Translations under genes and position numbers: made by a program | Assembly: GCA_038748365.1 (NCBI GenBank) | Contig: JBCDIZ010000007.1 | Location: forward strand, 62,001-126,000 | Direction of reading: 5' to 3' | Length of the DNA stretch: 64,000 nucleotides | Source of the DNA: Alterisphingorhabdus sp038748365 | Lineage (GTDB): Bacteria > Pseudomonadota > Alphaproteobacteria > Sphingomonadales > Sphingomonadaceae | The notes under the pieces: model-generated | Database searches by the model: none | Seen by the model: only the letters and a program-made list of their open reading frames with translations | Told to the model about the DNA's origin: nothing | Shown here: one piece after another, positions 8,478-18,363 of the stretch | Numbering within the stretch: position 1 is the first letter of the stretch | Layout: every line of letters begins with the position of its first letter

Positions 8478-9745
8478 GACATATCACCTGTAGCAGCAAT
8501 GATAATCTGTAGGCCTGTATCCAGACCCTTGATAAAGCTTTCGCGTTCAACCGAAATATATTCGTCCAACGTATGAGCACGACCGCCACCGCCGCCCGTT
8601 CCAATAGTAATCGCTGGAACATCCATGCTCATCGCAATATTGGAGTCGGTCGAGGATGAAGATATTACAGCATTATAGCCTGAGGCTTCCATTATCGCCT
8701 TTGCACCTTTGACCAGAGGATCATCCTTATCGGTTTCGCCTGGCGGCCGATCGCCAATGCGTATCTTTTCGATGGTGATTTCTCCGGCTCGGGTGGAACG
8801 CGCAGCATTTTCTGCCACGACCGCTTCATCGACAATCTTTAGAAACTGTGCCTCCAAGGCTGCAAGTGCCTCTGGATCAGGCGAACGCATATCAACCATC
8901 AGCACAATATTGTCTGGAATCGTGTTTACCGAACGACCGCCAAAAACCACACTGGCAGAATAGGTAGTTCTGGGATCATCTGATGGCACGATCTGGTAAA
9001 GGCGCTGCACAGCATCGGCCATGGCGACCATGGGATTAACGATACCATAAGCACCATAGCTATGCCCGCCAGGGCCATTGAAAGCGATTTCATAGCGCTT
9101 GGACCCAACCGCTTTATGCACAAGCCATTGCGGCATATAGCCATCGACCGAGATAAAGCGTGCTATGCGCTCGGCATAGTCACCTTGTTTCATCAGATGC
9201 CGCACACCACGCAGATCACCGCGCCCTTCTTCACCGACCGTTGCGACAAAAAGGATTGGCATATCGGTCTGGATATTACCGGTGTCCATCGCCCGTAACC
9301 AGGCCAGCATGGCGGCGAGGCCAAGACTGTCATCACCAACACCTGGGGCCTTTAGCCTATCACCTTCGCGGCGAACCGTGACATCGGTATCGGCGGGAAA
9401 GACAGTATCAAGATGGGCCGAGACCACGAGTAGCTTGCCTGCGATGCTGCCGGAACGGTCAGGATAAATGCCTGTTACATTGCCGACAGCATCGATAGCC
9501 ACGTCACGCAGTCCATGCTCTCGAAAGGCTTTTGCCATATAGGCACCGCGTTTTTCTTCCGCAAAAGGTGGGGCAGGTATCTCGGTAATGGTGATAAGCT
9601 GTGCGACAATAGCATCATAATCATTCGCCAGCGCAGCACGGGCAGGAGCAAGGGCTTCAGCTTGCCGATTTTCTTTGCTCCGGGCTTCTGCGGGCGCGCT
9701 TGAGAGCGACATCACAGAAGCAATCAGAACAAGTAAACGCAGCAT
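8474..9745 (-). CDS. Secreted M20-family metallopeptidase
   Basis: A 423-residue zinc peptidase of the M20 (tripeptide aminopeptidase/carboxypeptidase) family with a signal peptide (MLRLLVLIASVMSLSSAPAE). Metal ligands are readable: His and Asp in VSAHLDTVFP, Asp in APGVGDDSLG, the Glu pair in VATVGEEGRGD, Asp in ISVDGYM, and His in GRAHTLDEYIS. The lid domain carries AFNGPGGHSYGAYG. It probably removes residues from small peptides in the periplasm. The start at 9745 is chosen because the upstream open frame (to 9853) adds 36 residues ahead of a clear signal peptide. First gene of a coupled pair with the lipoprotein. Confidence 0.88.
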   Translation of the reverse strand: MLRLLVLIASVMSLSSAPAEARSKENRQAEALAPARAALANDYDAIVAQLITITEIPAPPFAEEKRGAYMAKAFREHGLRDVAIDAVGNVTGIYPDRSGSIAGKLLVVSAHLDTVFPADTDVTVRREGDRLKAPGVGDDSLGLAAMLAWLRAMDTGNIQTDMPILFVATVGEEGRGDLRGVRHLMKQGDYAERIARFISVDGYMPQWLVHKAVGSKRYEIAFNGPGGHSYGAYGIVNPMVAMADAVQRLYQIVPSDDPRTTYSASVVFGGRSVNTIPDNIVLMVDMRSPDPEALAALEAQFLKIVDEAVVAENAARSTRAGEITIEKIRIGDRPPGETDKDDPLVKGAKAIMEASGYNAVISSSSTDSNIAMSMDVPAITIGTGGGGGRAHTLDEYISVERESFIKGLDTGLQIIIAATGDMS

Positions 9746-10044
9746 AGAAAAACCATGTGACGAAAAATATAGGGTGTAAAATCCGCTATACAAAATTGCC
9801 ACGAATTGAAGAAAAGATATATCGGTTATGGATGAAACAGCCGAGCAAATCAAACGGCGTCGATAGCAGGTTGCGCTATAGCTAGATCGCGCTACTGCCC
9901 CACAAACAGTTGCAGGACCTGCTTACCGCTACGGCTTTCGGTATAAAACTGGCGCAAAGCGTCATCTTTGCCCAAGATGCAAAAGCCTAAAAAGAAGCGT
10001 AAAACCTTAGAGACGTAGCGTAAATAGTTGCGCTTCGGGGTATC
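9746..10044. other. 299-base gap, no gene assigned
   Basis: The half nearer 9746 holds the M20 peptidase promoter region. The half nearer 10044 continues the DAHP synthase frame for about 50 codons after its stop on the minus strand (…LGKDDALRQFYTESRSG…, stop near 9895). There is no ATG or convincing start, so this is not called as a gene. Confidence 0.4.
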
Positions 10045-11415
10045 TTATGCTGCCTCACGGGTGCGCACATGCATCTCGTCATTGAGCATCTCAGCCAAGG
10101 TAAACGCCAGTTCCAACGATTGGGCGGCGTTAAGCCGCGGATCGCAATGGGTATGGTAACGATCTCCCAGAGCGGCATCGGTGATTGCCACCGCGCCACC
10201 GGTGCATTCGGTCACATTCTGGCCGGTCATCTCGATATGGATGCCGCCGGCATTCGTACCTTCAGCACGATGTACCGCAAAGAAGCCGCGCACCTCGGCC
10301 ATAATCCGCTCAAATGGACGCGTCTTATAGCCACTTTCCGACTTGATGACATTGCCGTGCATCGGATCGCATGACCAAATGACGGGATGGCCTTCTGCCT
10401 TCACGGCACGCACCAATGGCGGCAGGCCCTTTTCAACCTTGTCATGACCAAAGCGCGAGATCAGCGTGATACGCCCAGGGATACGCTTTGGATTCAGCGT
10501 ATCGAGCATTTTCAGCAAGGCATCGGACTCCAGCGAGGGGCCACATTTCATGCCAATCGGATTGCCGATGCCTCGCATAAACTCGACATGCGCCGAGCCT
10601 TCAAAGCGTGTGCGGTCACCAATCCAGAGGAAGTGCGCCGAGGTATCATACCATTCGCCGGTCAGCGAATCCTGACGCGTCATCGCCTGCTCATAGGGGA
10701 GCAGCAATGCCTCATGGCTGGTATAGAACTGCGTCGCCTTCAGTTGCGGTACGGTATCGGGGTTGATACCGCATGCCTCCATAAATTCCAGTGCCTCGCC
10801 GATGCGATCAGCCATGGCGCCATATTTTTCCGCCCATGGGCTGCGCGCCATAAAATCATGCGTCCAGCCATGCACCTGTCGCAAATTGGCATAGCCGCCA
10901 CTGGCAAAGGCGCGCAGCAGATTGAGCGTCGCCGCCGCCTGACTATAGGCGCGCAGCATTCGGTCCGGGTCCGGCTCGCGCTTCGCCGCATCAAACTCGA
11001 TACCATTGATAATATCACCGCGATAGCTGGGCAGCTCCTGATCGCCGATACGCTCCACTGGTGAGGAGCGCGGCTTGGCAAATTGCCCCGCCATGCGGCC
11101 GAGCTTCACCACTGGCAGTTTCGACGCAAAGGTCATCACCACCGCCATTTGCAGAATAACGCGGAAGGTATCGCGAATATTATTCGGATGGAATTCGGCA
11201 AAGCTCTCGGCACAGTCACCGCCCTGTAGAAGGAATGCCTTACCATCGACTACCTTGGCGAGATCGGCTTGCAGATTGCGGGCTTCCCCAGCAAAAACCA
11301 GCGGTGGATAGGATGTGAGAGTGGACTCCGCTGCCGCCAGAGCATCGCTATCGCGATATTCCGGGATGTGTCGCGCTTCAAATTTGCGCCAACTATCACT
11401 CTGCCACTGCGTCAC
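10045..11415 (-). CDS. Class II 3-deoxy-7-phosphoheptulonate (DAHP) synthase
   Basis: A 456-residue cytosolic enzyme joining phosphoenolpyruvate and erythrose 4-phosphate, the first step of the shikimate pathway. It is the long class II (plant/actinobacterial) type common in alphaproteobacteria: LLQGGDCAESFAEF near residue 63, GDRTRFEGSAHVEFMRGIGN, ISRFGHDKVEKGLPPL, WSCDPMHGN and HCDPRLNAAQSLELAF. The full family length is present. The start MTQWQSDSWRKFEARHIPEY matches the family. It stands alone, with no other shikimate gene nearby. Confidence 0.95.
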   Translation of the reverse strand: MTQWQSDSWRKFEARHIPEYRDSDALAAAESTLTSYPPLVFAGEARNLQADLAKVVDGKAFLLQGGDCAESFAEFHPNNIRDTFRVILQMAVVMTFASKLPVVKLGRMAGQFAKPRSSPVERIGDQELPSYRGDIINGIEFDAAKREPDPDRMLRAYSQAAATLNLLRAFASGGYANLRQVHGWTHDFMARSPWAEKYGAMADRIGEALEFMEACGINPDTVPQLKATQFYTSHEALLLPYEQAMTRQDSLTGEWYDTSAHFLWIGDRTRFEGSAHVEFMRGIGNPIGMKCGPSLESDALLKMLDTLNPKRIPGRITLISRFGHDKVEKGLPPLVRAVKAEGHPVIWSCDPMHGNVIKSESGYKTRPFERIMAEVRGFFAVHRAEGTNAGGIHIEMTGQNVTECTGGAVAITDAALGDRYHTHCDPRLNAAQSLELAFTLAEMLNDEMHVRTREAA

Positions 11416-11546
11416 TTCACTACCTCAATATCTGATTATATGCGGCCTTAACCACGGCCCTAATATGCGGTGAATCACCGCCTAATGCAATCAGCACCGA
11501 AAAACCAACAGGAATCCCGTCAATATTTAGGCTTGTCGATCCTGTC

Positions 11547-14432
11547 CTAATCCCCGCTGGTCTCATCGCCTCCGGGCAGAACATGCCAGCGCAGAGCGGG
11601 GCCTTCGGAGAAGTATTTTTGCGCCAATAGCTGCATTTCTTCCTGCGATGTCTGGGTATAATCGCTCAGCAATGTCCGCACAGAAGTAATACGCCGCCGG
11701 TCACGAGTGGCCCCTTCCAGCTGCCACATCCAGAACTGGTTGCCTGTCGCTGCACGCCTGATCCTTTGGCCCAAAGGTTCTACAGCACGATTAAGCTCGT
11801 CTGCATCAACAGGATTTTCAACGAGATCGCGAGCAATAGACTGGGTTATCTCTTCAAAAATCGGAATTGCTGAGGGCGCTAGCTGCGTAATCGCAGCGAC
11901 ATAGCCACCATTGTCATAACCCGCTGGCGTGTTGCTGAAGACTTGTGGCGCATAGCTGGCACCAGCTTTTTCTCGCAATTGTTCAAACAGACGATTGTTG
12001 AAAATAGCGGCCAGAATCTCGAGTTGCCGTGACTCACGCACATTGTCCAACCCACCCGAGGTCGGCCATGCAATCAATGCCGCAGCCTGTTCCGGGTCGC
12101 CACGGTGCCGGGTGATAACTGGCTTGCCGCGGCTGTTATAAACACCGGCAATGGTTGATTCTGGCCCCGGAGCATTGCCCTTACGCGGCTTTATTGCACC
12201 TAATGTCTGGGCCAGATAACCAATCGCAACCTCGCGATCAAAATCGCCAAATAGCATGACCTCAACAGGCCCTTGCTCAAGCAGTGGTTCCCATGTGCGG
12301 CGGAAGCTTTTGGGGTTCAGCCGGGCAATTTCATCCAGATCAGGTGTTTTATATCGTGGATCACGCCCGCGCAGCAGCCATGTCAGATCACGATCAATCA
12401 GCGTCGTTGGTGAACCAAAATAGCTCTGATAGCTAAGCTTTGTGCCTGCTTGTGCCCGCACTACCGGCGCCGCGTCCCAACCGGGTTCAGCAAGTTTGGT
12501 CGCAAACAATTTCAGCTGGTCGAGCAGGTCTTCCGCTCGCGTATCAGCATCAAATTCAAAGGCATCATCATCAACACCGAAAGTAAAGCCGATGCGTCGA
12601 CCGGTGGTGATCTGATCCAGCTCTTCCTGCCCCAGATCGCCTATGCCACTGCTTACCAGAGCGGCCTCGCCTGACCATAGCAAGCTCGGTTCATCATTGG
12701 GCAGCGCCCGATAACCATTGCCAAAGCGCACCCGTACCGAAATTTTGTTAACCTCGGCATCATTGGGGTAGATCAGCGCCTTTACGCCATTAGAGAATGT
12801 CACCATCTCCATACCCAGCAACCGCAAATCCTCGCGCGTCGCTATGGTGCCCGGCTGACCTAGATCGGGCAGATCATCAAAGCTGACATTGGCACGACGC
12901 TCTGCAAGAGCACTGCCATCAATTGGCCGCACCAACGCATTGGCAAGTTCCTGCTCGACGCCTGGAATCTCGCGTGGTGAAATCATGAAAGCGCGGGTTG
13001 CTGTTCCAGAGAACAACGCATTCACCGTTTCGCGGATACGCGCCGGGGTGAGTGTCGGCCGCATATCGGTGAATACATCCAGAGCCACCTGCGGCGTCGC
13101 AACAGCTTCGCGAATGTCCACAGCATTGACGATGTTATCGGCCTGCTTGGTCGCCGCTTCGGTTTCATAGGTATCTACTCCGATTTTCAGCGCGGCATCA
13201 AATTCTGCCACCTCACGGGCGATATCATCCTCGGCAAAGTCAACCGTTTTCGCCCGCTCGATAACGGCACGGACATCGGCCAGTGCCGCCTCCCAGTCAT
13301 CACCAATCGGTACGATAGAGACAAAAGTGCCATCAATTGATCGACCGATATCATCCTGGCTGACCGAAGCCTGAAGGAATGACCCCCCTGCCCTTGCCCG
13401 CCGCTCCAGCTCGCGGTTGATAATCTGCAATGCTAACAAATCGGTCAGCAGACCCTGATTATACTCAATCGTATCATTGACATAATTCCACGGCCGAATA
13501 ATCGCCTGATTGATGACGAATGGCAGTGTCGGCTCAGCGACAATCGCTGTGGTCGGCGCGCTGGGGTCCGGCTCACCAAAATCGGGGTGCTCGGGCGTTT
13601 CGCCTGGCACATCCCAATCGGCAAAATATTTGGTCAGCAATTCCTCAAACAGCGCGGGATCTGCATCGCCAGCGATGGCGATCACTGTATTTTCCGGGCG
13701 ATACCATTTTCTGTGAAACGCTCTGACTGTCCTCTCGGTCGCTGCATTGAGTGTCTCCACCTTGCCTATAGGGGAACGCTCTGCATAACGCTGTCCAGAA
13801 AAGAATAAGGTCCGTGAAGTGTCGGCAATGCGCTGCTGAATACCGGCATTGTCGCGCATCTCCGCCAACACAACCGGAAGTTCCGCATTAAGCCCCTGCT
13901 GTGTCAGTGCAGGTTCACGGATCATACCGGAGAGGATTTTCATGCTCTCATCAAGAGTGTCGATGGTAAAACTCGGTATGTCCAGCTTGTAGACAGTATG
14001 CGTTGGCGACGTCTCGGCATTGCTGTCGCTGCCAAAGGTTACACCAAAGCGTTGCCAGGTGCGTACCGCTTCACCATCAGGAACATATTTGGAGCCGCGA
14101 AAGGTCAGATGCTCGAGCAGATGAGCATAGCCGCGCTCATGCTCTTCCTCCATCAGCGAACCTGCATCAACGCGGATGCGGATCGTTGCCTGTCCCGGCG
14201 GCACCCCATTATTGCGTACCGCATAGCGCACGCCGTTCTCCAGCTCGCCCCATGTCCAGCTGGTATCCACCGGCACATTGGAGTTCTGATAGAGCCAGGG
14301 CAGACTATCATTATCAACGCCCTCTGGCGGCGGCAGCGGATTCTCGCGCTGCGCCAGCGCTGGATTGGTAAAGAGCGCCGCAAAAAGCGCGAAAGTGATC
14401 AAAAGGGAGCGGAGAAGGGGATGTAATGTCAT
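11547..14432 (-). CDS. Secreted M16-family zinc peptidase (pitrilysin-like)
   Basis: A 961-residue peptidase with a signal peptide (MTLHPLLRSLLITFALFAAL, cleavage near NPALAQ). The first M16 domain carries the inverted zinc motif HLLEH in YAHLLEHLTFRGSKYVPDG near residue 106, with the downstream Glu in SNAETSPTH. A second M16 half follows, with R/Y-type substrate motifs such as KAGASYAPQVFS near residue 840. This matches the long two-domain periplasmic or lipoprotein-like M16 proteases. It is divergent from nfuA over a 178-base gap. Substrates unknown. Confidence 0.92.
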   Translation of the reverse strand: MTLHPLLRSLLITFALFAALFTNPALAQRENPLPPPEGVDNDSLPWLYQNSNVPVDTSWTWGELENGVRYAVRNNGVPPGQATIRIRVDAGSLMEEEHERGYAHLLEHLTFRGSKYVPDGEAVRTWQRFGVTFGSDSNAETSPTHTVYKLDIPSFTIDTLDESMKILSGMIREPALTQQGLNAELPVVLAEMRDNAGIQQRIADTSRTLFFSGQRYAERSPIGKVETLNAATERTVRAFHRKWYRPENTVIAIAGDADPALFEELLTKYFADWDVPGETPEHPDFGEPDPSAPTTAIVAEPTLPFVINQAIIRPWNYVNDTIEYNQGLLTDLLALQIINRELERRARAGGSFLQASVSQDDIGRSIDGTFVSIVPIGDDWEAALADVRAVIERAKTVDFAEDDIAREVAEFDAALKIGVDTYETEAATKQADNIVNAVDIREAVATPQVALDVFTDMRPTLTPARIRETVNALFSGTATRAFMISPREIPGVEQELANALVRPIDGSALAERRANVSFDDLPDLGQPGTIATREDLRLLGMEMVTFSNGVKALIYPNDAEVNKISVRVRFGNGYRALPNDEPSLLWSGEAALVSSGIGDLGQEELDQITTGRRIGFTFGVDDDAFEFDADTRAEDLLDQLKLFATKLAEPGWDAAPVVRAQAGTKLSYQSYFGSPTTLIDRDLTWLLRGRDPRYKTPDLDEIARLNPKSFRRTWEPLLEQGPVEVMLFGDFDREVAIGYLAQTLGAIKPRKGNAPGPESTIAGVYNSRGKPVITRHRGDPEQAAALIAWPTSGGLDNVRESRQLEILAAIFNNRLFEQLREKAGASYAPQVFSNTPAGYDNGGYVAAITQLAPSAIPIFEEITQSIARDLVENPVDADELNRAVEPLGQRIRRAATGNQFWMWQLEGATRDRRRITSVRTLLSDYTQTSQEEMQLLAQKYFSEGPALRWHVLPGGDETSGD

Positions 14433-14610
14433 AACAATCCTATATGGATGACTCGCCTTACTGACCAGTGAATAAACTCCGCCAGCACGATAGAATGTCG
14501 CTGTTTGCTGATATAGGCCATCATGTGACTAGCAAAACTGACACTCTGTAAAGCAAATATTTGACACTCCAGCCTTGCAAATCAGACTAAATTACTCCAA
14601 ATTACGAATC

Positions 14611-15186
14611 ATGTTGATAGAAACCGAACAGACACCCAATCCGGCGACGCTGAAATTCATGCCTGGCCGCACCGTTATGCCTAGCGGAACCAAGGATTTT
14701 GCTACTCCTGAAGAGGCCGCAGCATCCCCTTTGGCTCAGGCGCTGTTTGATTTGGGCGATGTTACCGGTGTTTTCTACGGCTATAATTTCATTTCGGTCA
14801 CCGCTGCCCCCGGCGTTGACTGGGCGCATCTCAAGCCCGATGTGCTGTCCGTTCTCCTCGACCATTATTCCGCCGATATGCCGCTTTTCTCCGGCGGCGA
14901 TGCCTCGGGCATCTCGGTTCCCCCGGAGGTTGAGGAGTTCCCCGAAGACCCCGAAGACAGGGATATTGTTGTCCAGATCAAGGAATTGATCGACACCCGC
15001 GTCCGCCCGGCTGTGGCGGAAGATGGCGGTGACATTATCTATCGGGGCTTCAACAAGGGCACCGTTTTCCTGCAGATGCAGGGTGCGTGTTCCGGCTGCC
15101 CCTCCTCCACCGCAACCCTGAAACATGGCATTGAATCGCTGCTCAAGCACTATGTCCCCGAAGTGCTTGAAGTACGCGCTGCCTGA
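14611..15186 (+). CDS. nfuA: NfuA-type Fe-S cluster carrier
   Basis: A 191-residue protein with an N-terminal Nfu_N domain (MLIETEQTPNPATLKFMPGR) and a C-terminal NifU domain. The cluster-binding CxxC is in GACSGCPSS, about 30 residues from the end. It carries and delivers [4Fe-4S] clusters; the MiaB radical-SAM enzyme further along this block is a typical client. The start at 14611 fits the family exactly; the open frame continues back to 14575 with 12 unrelated residues. First gene of the plus-strand housekeeping run. Confidence 0.93.
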   Translation: MLIETEQTPNPATLKFMPGRTVMPSGTKDFATPEEAAASPLAQALFDLGDVTGVFYGYNFISVTAAPGVDWAHLKPDVLSVLLDHYSADMPLFSGGDASGISVPPEVEEFPEDPEDRDIVVQIKELIDTRVRPAVAEDGGDIIYRGFNKGTVFLQMQGACSGCPSSTATLKHGIESLLKHYVPEVLEVRAA

Positions 15187-15295
15187 TCAGGTTGCCGGTA
15201 AGGCCGGACACGCATAATCTTCCCTTGGAACGCTTTATTCAATAAGGCGTTTCCCAGCTTATTACTCCTTACCCCAGACATGGAAGGTCTTCGCC

Positions 15296-15889
15296 ATGGG
15301 TAACCCTCTTTCTGATGATGCGCTTGATCAACTGTTTCGCACAGCACGCACCTATAATGGCTATCACGACAAGCCGGTAAGCTCCGAGCAGCTTGAAGCG
15401 ATCTGGGACTTGATGAAAATGGGCCCGACATCGGCCAATATGCTGCCAGCGCGCTTGGTTTGGTGTACCACCGATGCCGCCAAGGAACGGCTGGCAAAAC
15501 ATGCGCTGGACAGCAATGCCGACAAAATCCGCAAGGCCCCCGTCAGCGTGGTGGTCGGCATGGATACCGATTTTCACGAGCATCTGCCCGAGTTCTTCCC
15601 GCATACTGATGCCAAGAGCTGGTTTGCGGGTGACCCGGAAGGCCGCAAAGTCCATGCGCTACGCAACAGCTCGCTACAGGGTGGTTATTTCATCCTCGCA
15701 GCGCGCGCATTAGGGCTGGATACAGGCCCGATGTCCGGCTTCAATAATGCTGCTGTTGATGAAGAGTTTTTCAGCGATACACCTACCGTGAAATCAAACT
15801 TTATCTCTACTCTTGGTTACGGCGACCCGGAAACTATCTACACCCGAGGCCCACGACCTGATTTTGACCGTTTCAACAGCGTCCTGTAA
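15296..15889 (+). CDS. rutE: Nitroreductase-family malonic semialdehyde reductase (RutE-like)
   Basis: A 197-residue flavoprotein of the nitroreductase fold, matching the RutE/HadB group: the segment starting LFRTARTYNGYHDKPVSSEQ, then DLMKMGPTSANMLPAR, the segment starting RNSSLQGGYFILAARALGLD, and GPMSGFNN. RutE reduces malonic semialdehyde to 3-hydroxypropionate in pyrimidine degradation. No other rut gene is here, so a general quinone or nitro reductase role is equally possible. The start at 15296 follows a short gap after nfuA. Confidence 0.85.
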   Translation: MGNPLSDDALDQLFRTARTYNGYHDKPVSSEQLEAIWDLMKMGPTSANMLPARLVWCTTDAAKERLAKHALDSNADKIRKAPVSVVVGMDTDFHEHLPEFFPHTDAKSWFAGDPEGRKVHALRNSSLQGGYFILAARALGLDTGPMSGFNNAAVDEEFFSDTPTVKSNFISTLGYGDPETIYTRGPRPDFDRFNSVL

Positions 15890-15933
15890 AACAGCGCGAA
15901 TACAGGCATGGTGTAGCTGAAGGGACCGAACAG

Positions 15934-16605
15934 GTGGCAAGACTGCTGGTTATTGATACGGCGACACCCGCCTGTTCAGTAGCGCTATTCGATAACGCAA
16001 CCCTAATAGCTGACGACTATGCTGATCTTGGCCGAGGCCATGCCGAAAGGCTGGTACCGATGATCGCAACTCTGGCTGACAAGGGCCGCGCCGATTCCAT
16101 TGCAGTAAATTGTGGGCCAGGCAGCTTTACCGGCATCCGTGTTGGCCTGTCGGCCGCTATGGCGCTGGGCATAGCCTGGAAAATCCCTGTCAAAGGCTAT
16201 TCCACCCTCGCTTTAGTGGCACATATGGCGGCACGGTCCGGCGCACATGGCGCGATCAGCATTGCGATGCAGGCAGGTCATGGTGAGCTGTTTGTCCAGA
16301 ATTTCACCATCAGCCATGGTGTCGTGCAAGCCGATGAAGACAGCTCTATTGTTTCACTGCAACCGGGCGATGCTGCAAGACTGATCGGCGAACGCAACAC
16401 CTTTGGTAGCGGGATCGCAATGCTGGCCGAGACTATAGCCAGTAATGAGGGCCAATTTATCCTGCCCGATGCACGCGCTTTTCCTGCCGATAGGGGAGAC
16501 TTCGCCGCATTACCCCCCAAACCCATTTACGTTCGCGCTCCTGATGCAAAGCCTGTCCGTATAAACGATAGAGTCTCACCGCAGATGGAGCCTCATAATG
16601 GCTAA
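15934..16605 (+). CDS. tsaB: tRNA threonylcarbamoyladenosine biosynthesis protein TsaB
   Basis: A 223-residue member of the Kae1/TsaB actin-like fold, partner of TsaD/TsaE in making t6A37 in ANN-decoding tRNAs. Diagnostic are LVIDTATPACSVALFDN at the N-terminus and NCGPGSFTGIRVGLSAAMAL around residue 65. It starts with GTG at 15934 and overlaps rimI by eight bases, the usual tsaB-rimI coupling. Confidence 0.94.
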   Translation: MARLLVIDTATPACSVALFDNATLIADDYADLGRGHAERLVPMIATLADKGRADSIAVNCGPGSFTGIRVGLSAAMALGIAWKIPVKGYSTLALVAHMAARSGAHGAISIAMQAGHGELFVQNFTISHGVVQADEDSSIVSLQPGDAARLIGERNTFGSGIAMLAETIASNEGQFILPDARAFPADRGDFAALPPKPIYVRAPDAKPVRINDRVSPQMEPHNG

Positions 16606-17158
16606 TTCGTTACCGGATAATAGCTCCCCGAGCGGGATGAGGCAGGACTGTGATTCCGCTACAGTGTTGCAGCTTGCAGAGAGCTCCGCCCGTCTCGCGG
16701 CACTCGATAGCGTCATGGATATTATGGTTGCGGCCTTTGACCCAATTTATGGCGAAGCATGGAATAGGACTCAGACGCAGTCAATGCTGATGCTACCAAG
16801 AACAAAATTATGGATGTTACAGTATAACATTACTCATAATTTCAAAGATATGATTGGAAAGACTAATATCGGTTTTGCGATTACTTCTGGCTACGCAGAT
16901 GAACATGAACTGATGTTGGTTGCCATAAGGCCAGACTGGCAATCTCTTGGAATGGGCCGAACGCTACTGCAGGCTATATTTTTAAACGCACAAGAGACCG
17001 GCATTTCCAAATTATTTCTCGAGATGCGGCACAACAATCCGGCTGCTTCTTTTTACCATGGCCTCGGATTTTCGCCAATTGGACGCAGAAAAAACTACTA
17101 TAGTGGTATTGATGGCCAAAAATATGATGCAATTACGCTCGTAAAAGCAATGCCATAG
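16598..17158 (+). CDS. rimI: RimI-like ribosomal-protein alanine N-acetyltransferase
   Basis: A 186-residue GNAT acetyltransferase. The acetyl-CoA loop is in VAIRPDWQSLGMGRTLLQA, followed by LFLEMRHNNPAASFYHGLGF, the usual motif B of RimI. RimI acetylates the N-terminus of ribosomal protein S18; in alphaproteobacteria it nearly always follows tsaB, as here. The N-terminal 35 residues are longer than usual for the family, and the region is noticeably more AT-rich than its neighbours. Confidence 0.85.
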   Translation: MANSLPDNSSPSGMRQDCDSATVLQLAESSARLAALDSVMDIMVAAFDPIYGEAWNRTQTQSMLMLPRTKLWMLQYNITHNFKDMIGKTNIGFAITSGYADEHELMLVAIRPDWQSLGMGRTLLQAIFLNAQETGISKLFLEMRHNNPAASFYHGLGFSPIGRRKNYYSGIDGQKYDAITLVKAMP

Positions 17159-17278
17159 TTAATTTATATAAAACGGCGTTGCTTTCATCGAAAACACCCT
17201 GTAACGACCAGAATGCATAGCCATAAATTGGCATGTACAAGGGTCGCAATATAAAACCGGGAAACGGGGAGAATGTAA

Positions 17279-17713
17279 ATGAGCGAGGATAATGATATCC
17301 TGCAAGAAACACTGATAACGCTTACGTCTGACATTGTAGCTGCGCATGTCAGTAACAACAGTGTTGCCGTATCTGATCTGCCTGTGCTGATCAATAATGT
17401 CCATGAAGCACTTTCTGGCCTCACCGGGGCTGAAAAAGAAGCCGAGGAAGTGCGTCCGGACCCTGCGGTGTCTATTCGTGCATCAATAAAGCCAGATTAT
17501 ATTGTCTGTCTGGAAGATGGTAAGAAGTTGAAAATGCTTAAGCGCCATTTGATGACGCATTATAATATGACGCCAGAAGATTATCGCGCACGTTGGAATC
17601 TGCCTGCCGATTATCCGATGGTAGCGCCTAACTATGCAGAAAAACGCCGCGAACTGGCTAAGCAAATTGGTCTCGGTCGCAAGCCCGGCAGTGGCAAGAA
17701 AGCAAAGGCCTGA
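17279..17713 (+). CDS. mucR: MucR/Ros-family transcriptional regulator
   Basis: A 144-residue DNA-binding protein. The Ros/MucR zinc-finger region is IVCLEDGKKLKMLKRHLMTH followed by NMTPEDYRARWNLPADYPMV. The second cysteine of the classical Ros finger is Asp here (CxxD), as in several alphaproteobacterial MucR proteins. MucR proteins silence AT-rich promoters and regulate exopolysaccharide, motility and cell cycle. A clear terminator follows at 17735. Confidence 0.93.
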   Translation: MSEDNDILQETLITLTSDIVAAHVSNNSVAVSDLPVLINNVHEALSGLTGAEKEAEEVRPDPAVSIRASIKPDYIVCLEDGKKLKMLKRHLMTHYNMTPEDYRARWNLPADYPMVAPNYAEKRRELAKQIGLGRKPGSGKKAKA

Positions 17714-17734
17714 CCAAGATTTTGCAGAGCATTC

Positions 17735-17776
17735 AAAAAACCGGTCCTGCCCTATTTGGCAAGGGCCGGTTTTTTG
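17735..17776 (+). terminator. Rho-independent terminator after mucR
   Basis: AAAAAACCGGTCCTGCC, a short loop, then GGCAAGGGCCGGTTTTTT. The stem has one bulge and is followed by a T run. It separates mucR from fur. Confidence 0.85.
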
Positions 17777-17867
17777 TTTACAGACGCTGCACCGTCTGTT
17801 CACAGACAGAATAATATCGTGATAATGGGAATTGCGAGCTAGCAACTATATCGGTTAGAATGAGTTT

Positions 17868-18290
17868 ATGAGGCAAAAAATTGATCTTGAAGCCCTATGC
17901 GCTGAGCGAGGGCTACGCATTACCGATCAGCGCAAGGTGATCGCCAGGGTATTGTCTGACAGTGAAGACCATCCTGATGTAGAGAAGGTGCATGAACGCG
18001 CCGTCGCCATTGATCCGCGCATTTCCATAGCAACTGTCTACCGCACGGTTCGCCTGTTTGAAGAGGCCGGCATATTGGACCGTCATGATTTCGGCGATGG
18101 CCGGGCCCGCTATGAGGCGGCACCAGAGGCGCATCATGATCATCTGATTGATGTCGAAACCGGCAAGGTTGTCGAATTTGTCGACCCTGAGCTTGAAGCG
18201 CTGCAAAAAGTAATTGCCGAAAAACTGGGCTATCGACTGGTTGACCATCGCATGGAATTATACGGCGTTGCCCTTAACCGAGAAAAGTGA
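17868..18290 (+). CDS. fur: Fur-family ferric uptake regulator
   Basis: A 140-residue winged-helix metalloregulator. Visible are the LRITDQRKVIARVL helix, the recognition helix in RISIATVYRTVRLFEEAGIL, and the metal-site segment APEAHHDHLIDVETGKVVEF. It lacks the C-terminal CxxC zinc pair of E. coli Fur, as is common in alphaproteobacteria. Position between mucR and plsC/miaB matches the conserved alphaproteobacterial order. Likely represses iron uptake genes; whether it senses Fe or Mn cannot be decided from sequence. Confidence 0.93.
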   Translation: MRQKIDLEALCAERGLRITDQRKVIARVLSDSEDHPDVEKVHERAVAIDPRISIATVYRTVRLFEEAGILDRHDFGDGRARYEAAPEAHHDHLIDVETGKVVEFVDPELEALQKVIAEKLGYRLVDHRMELYGVALNREK

Positions 18291-18363
18291 TCCTCCTGCC
18301 CCGGACGAGGCAGCGCAGGACGCACCACCCAAATCGGCTGCTCGTGAATGGGACAGCGAGCCT

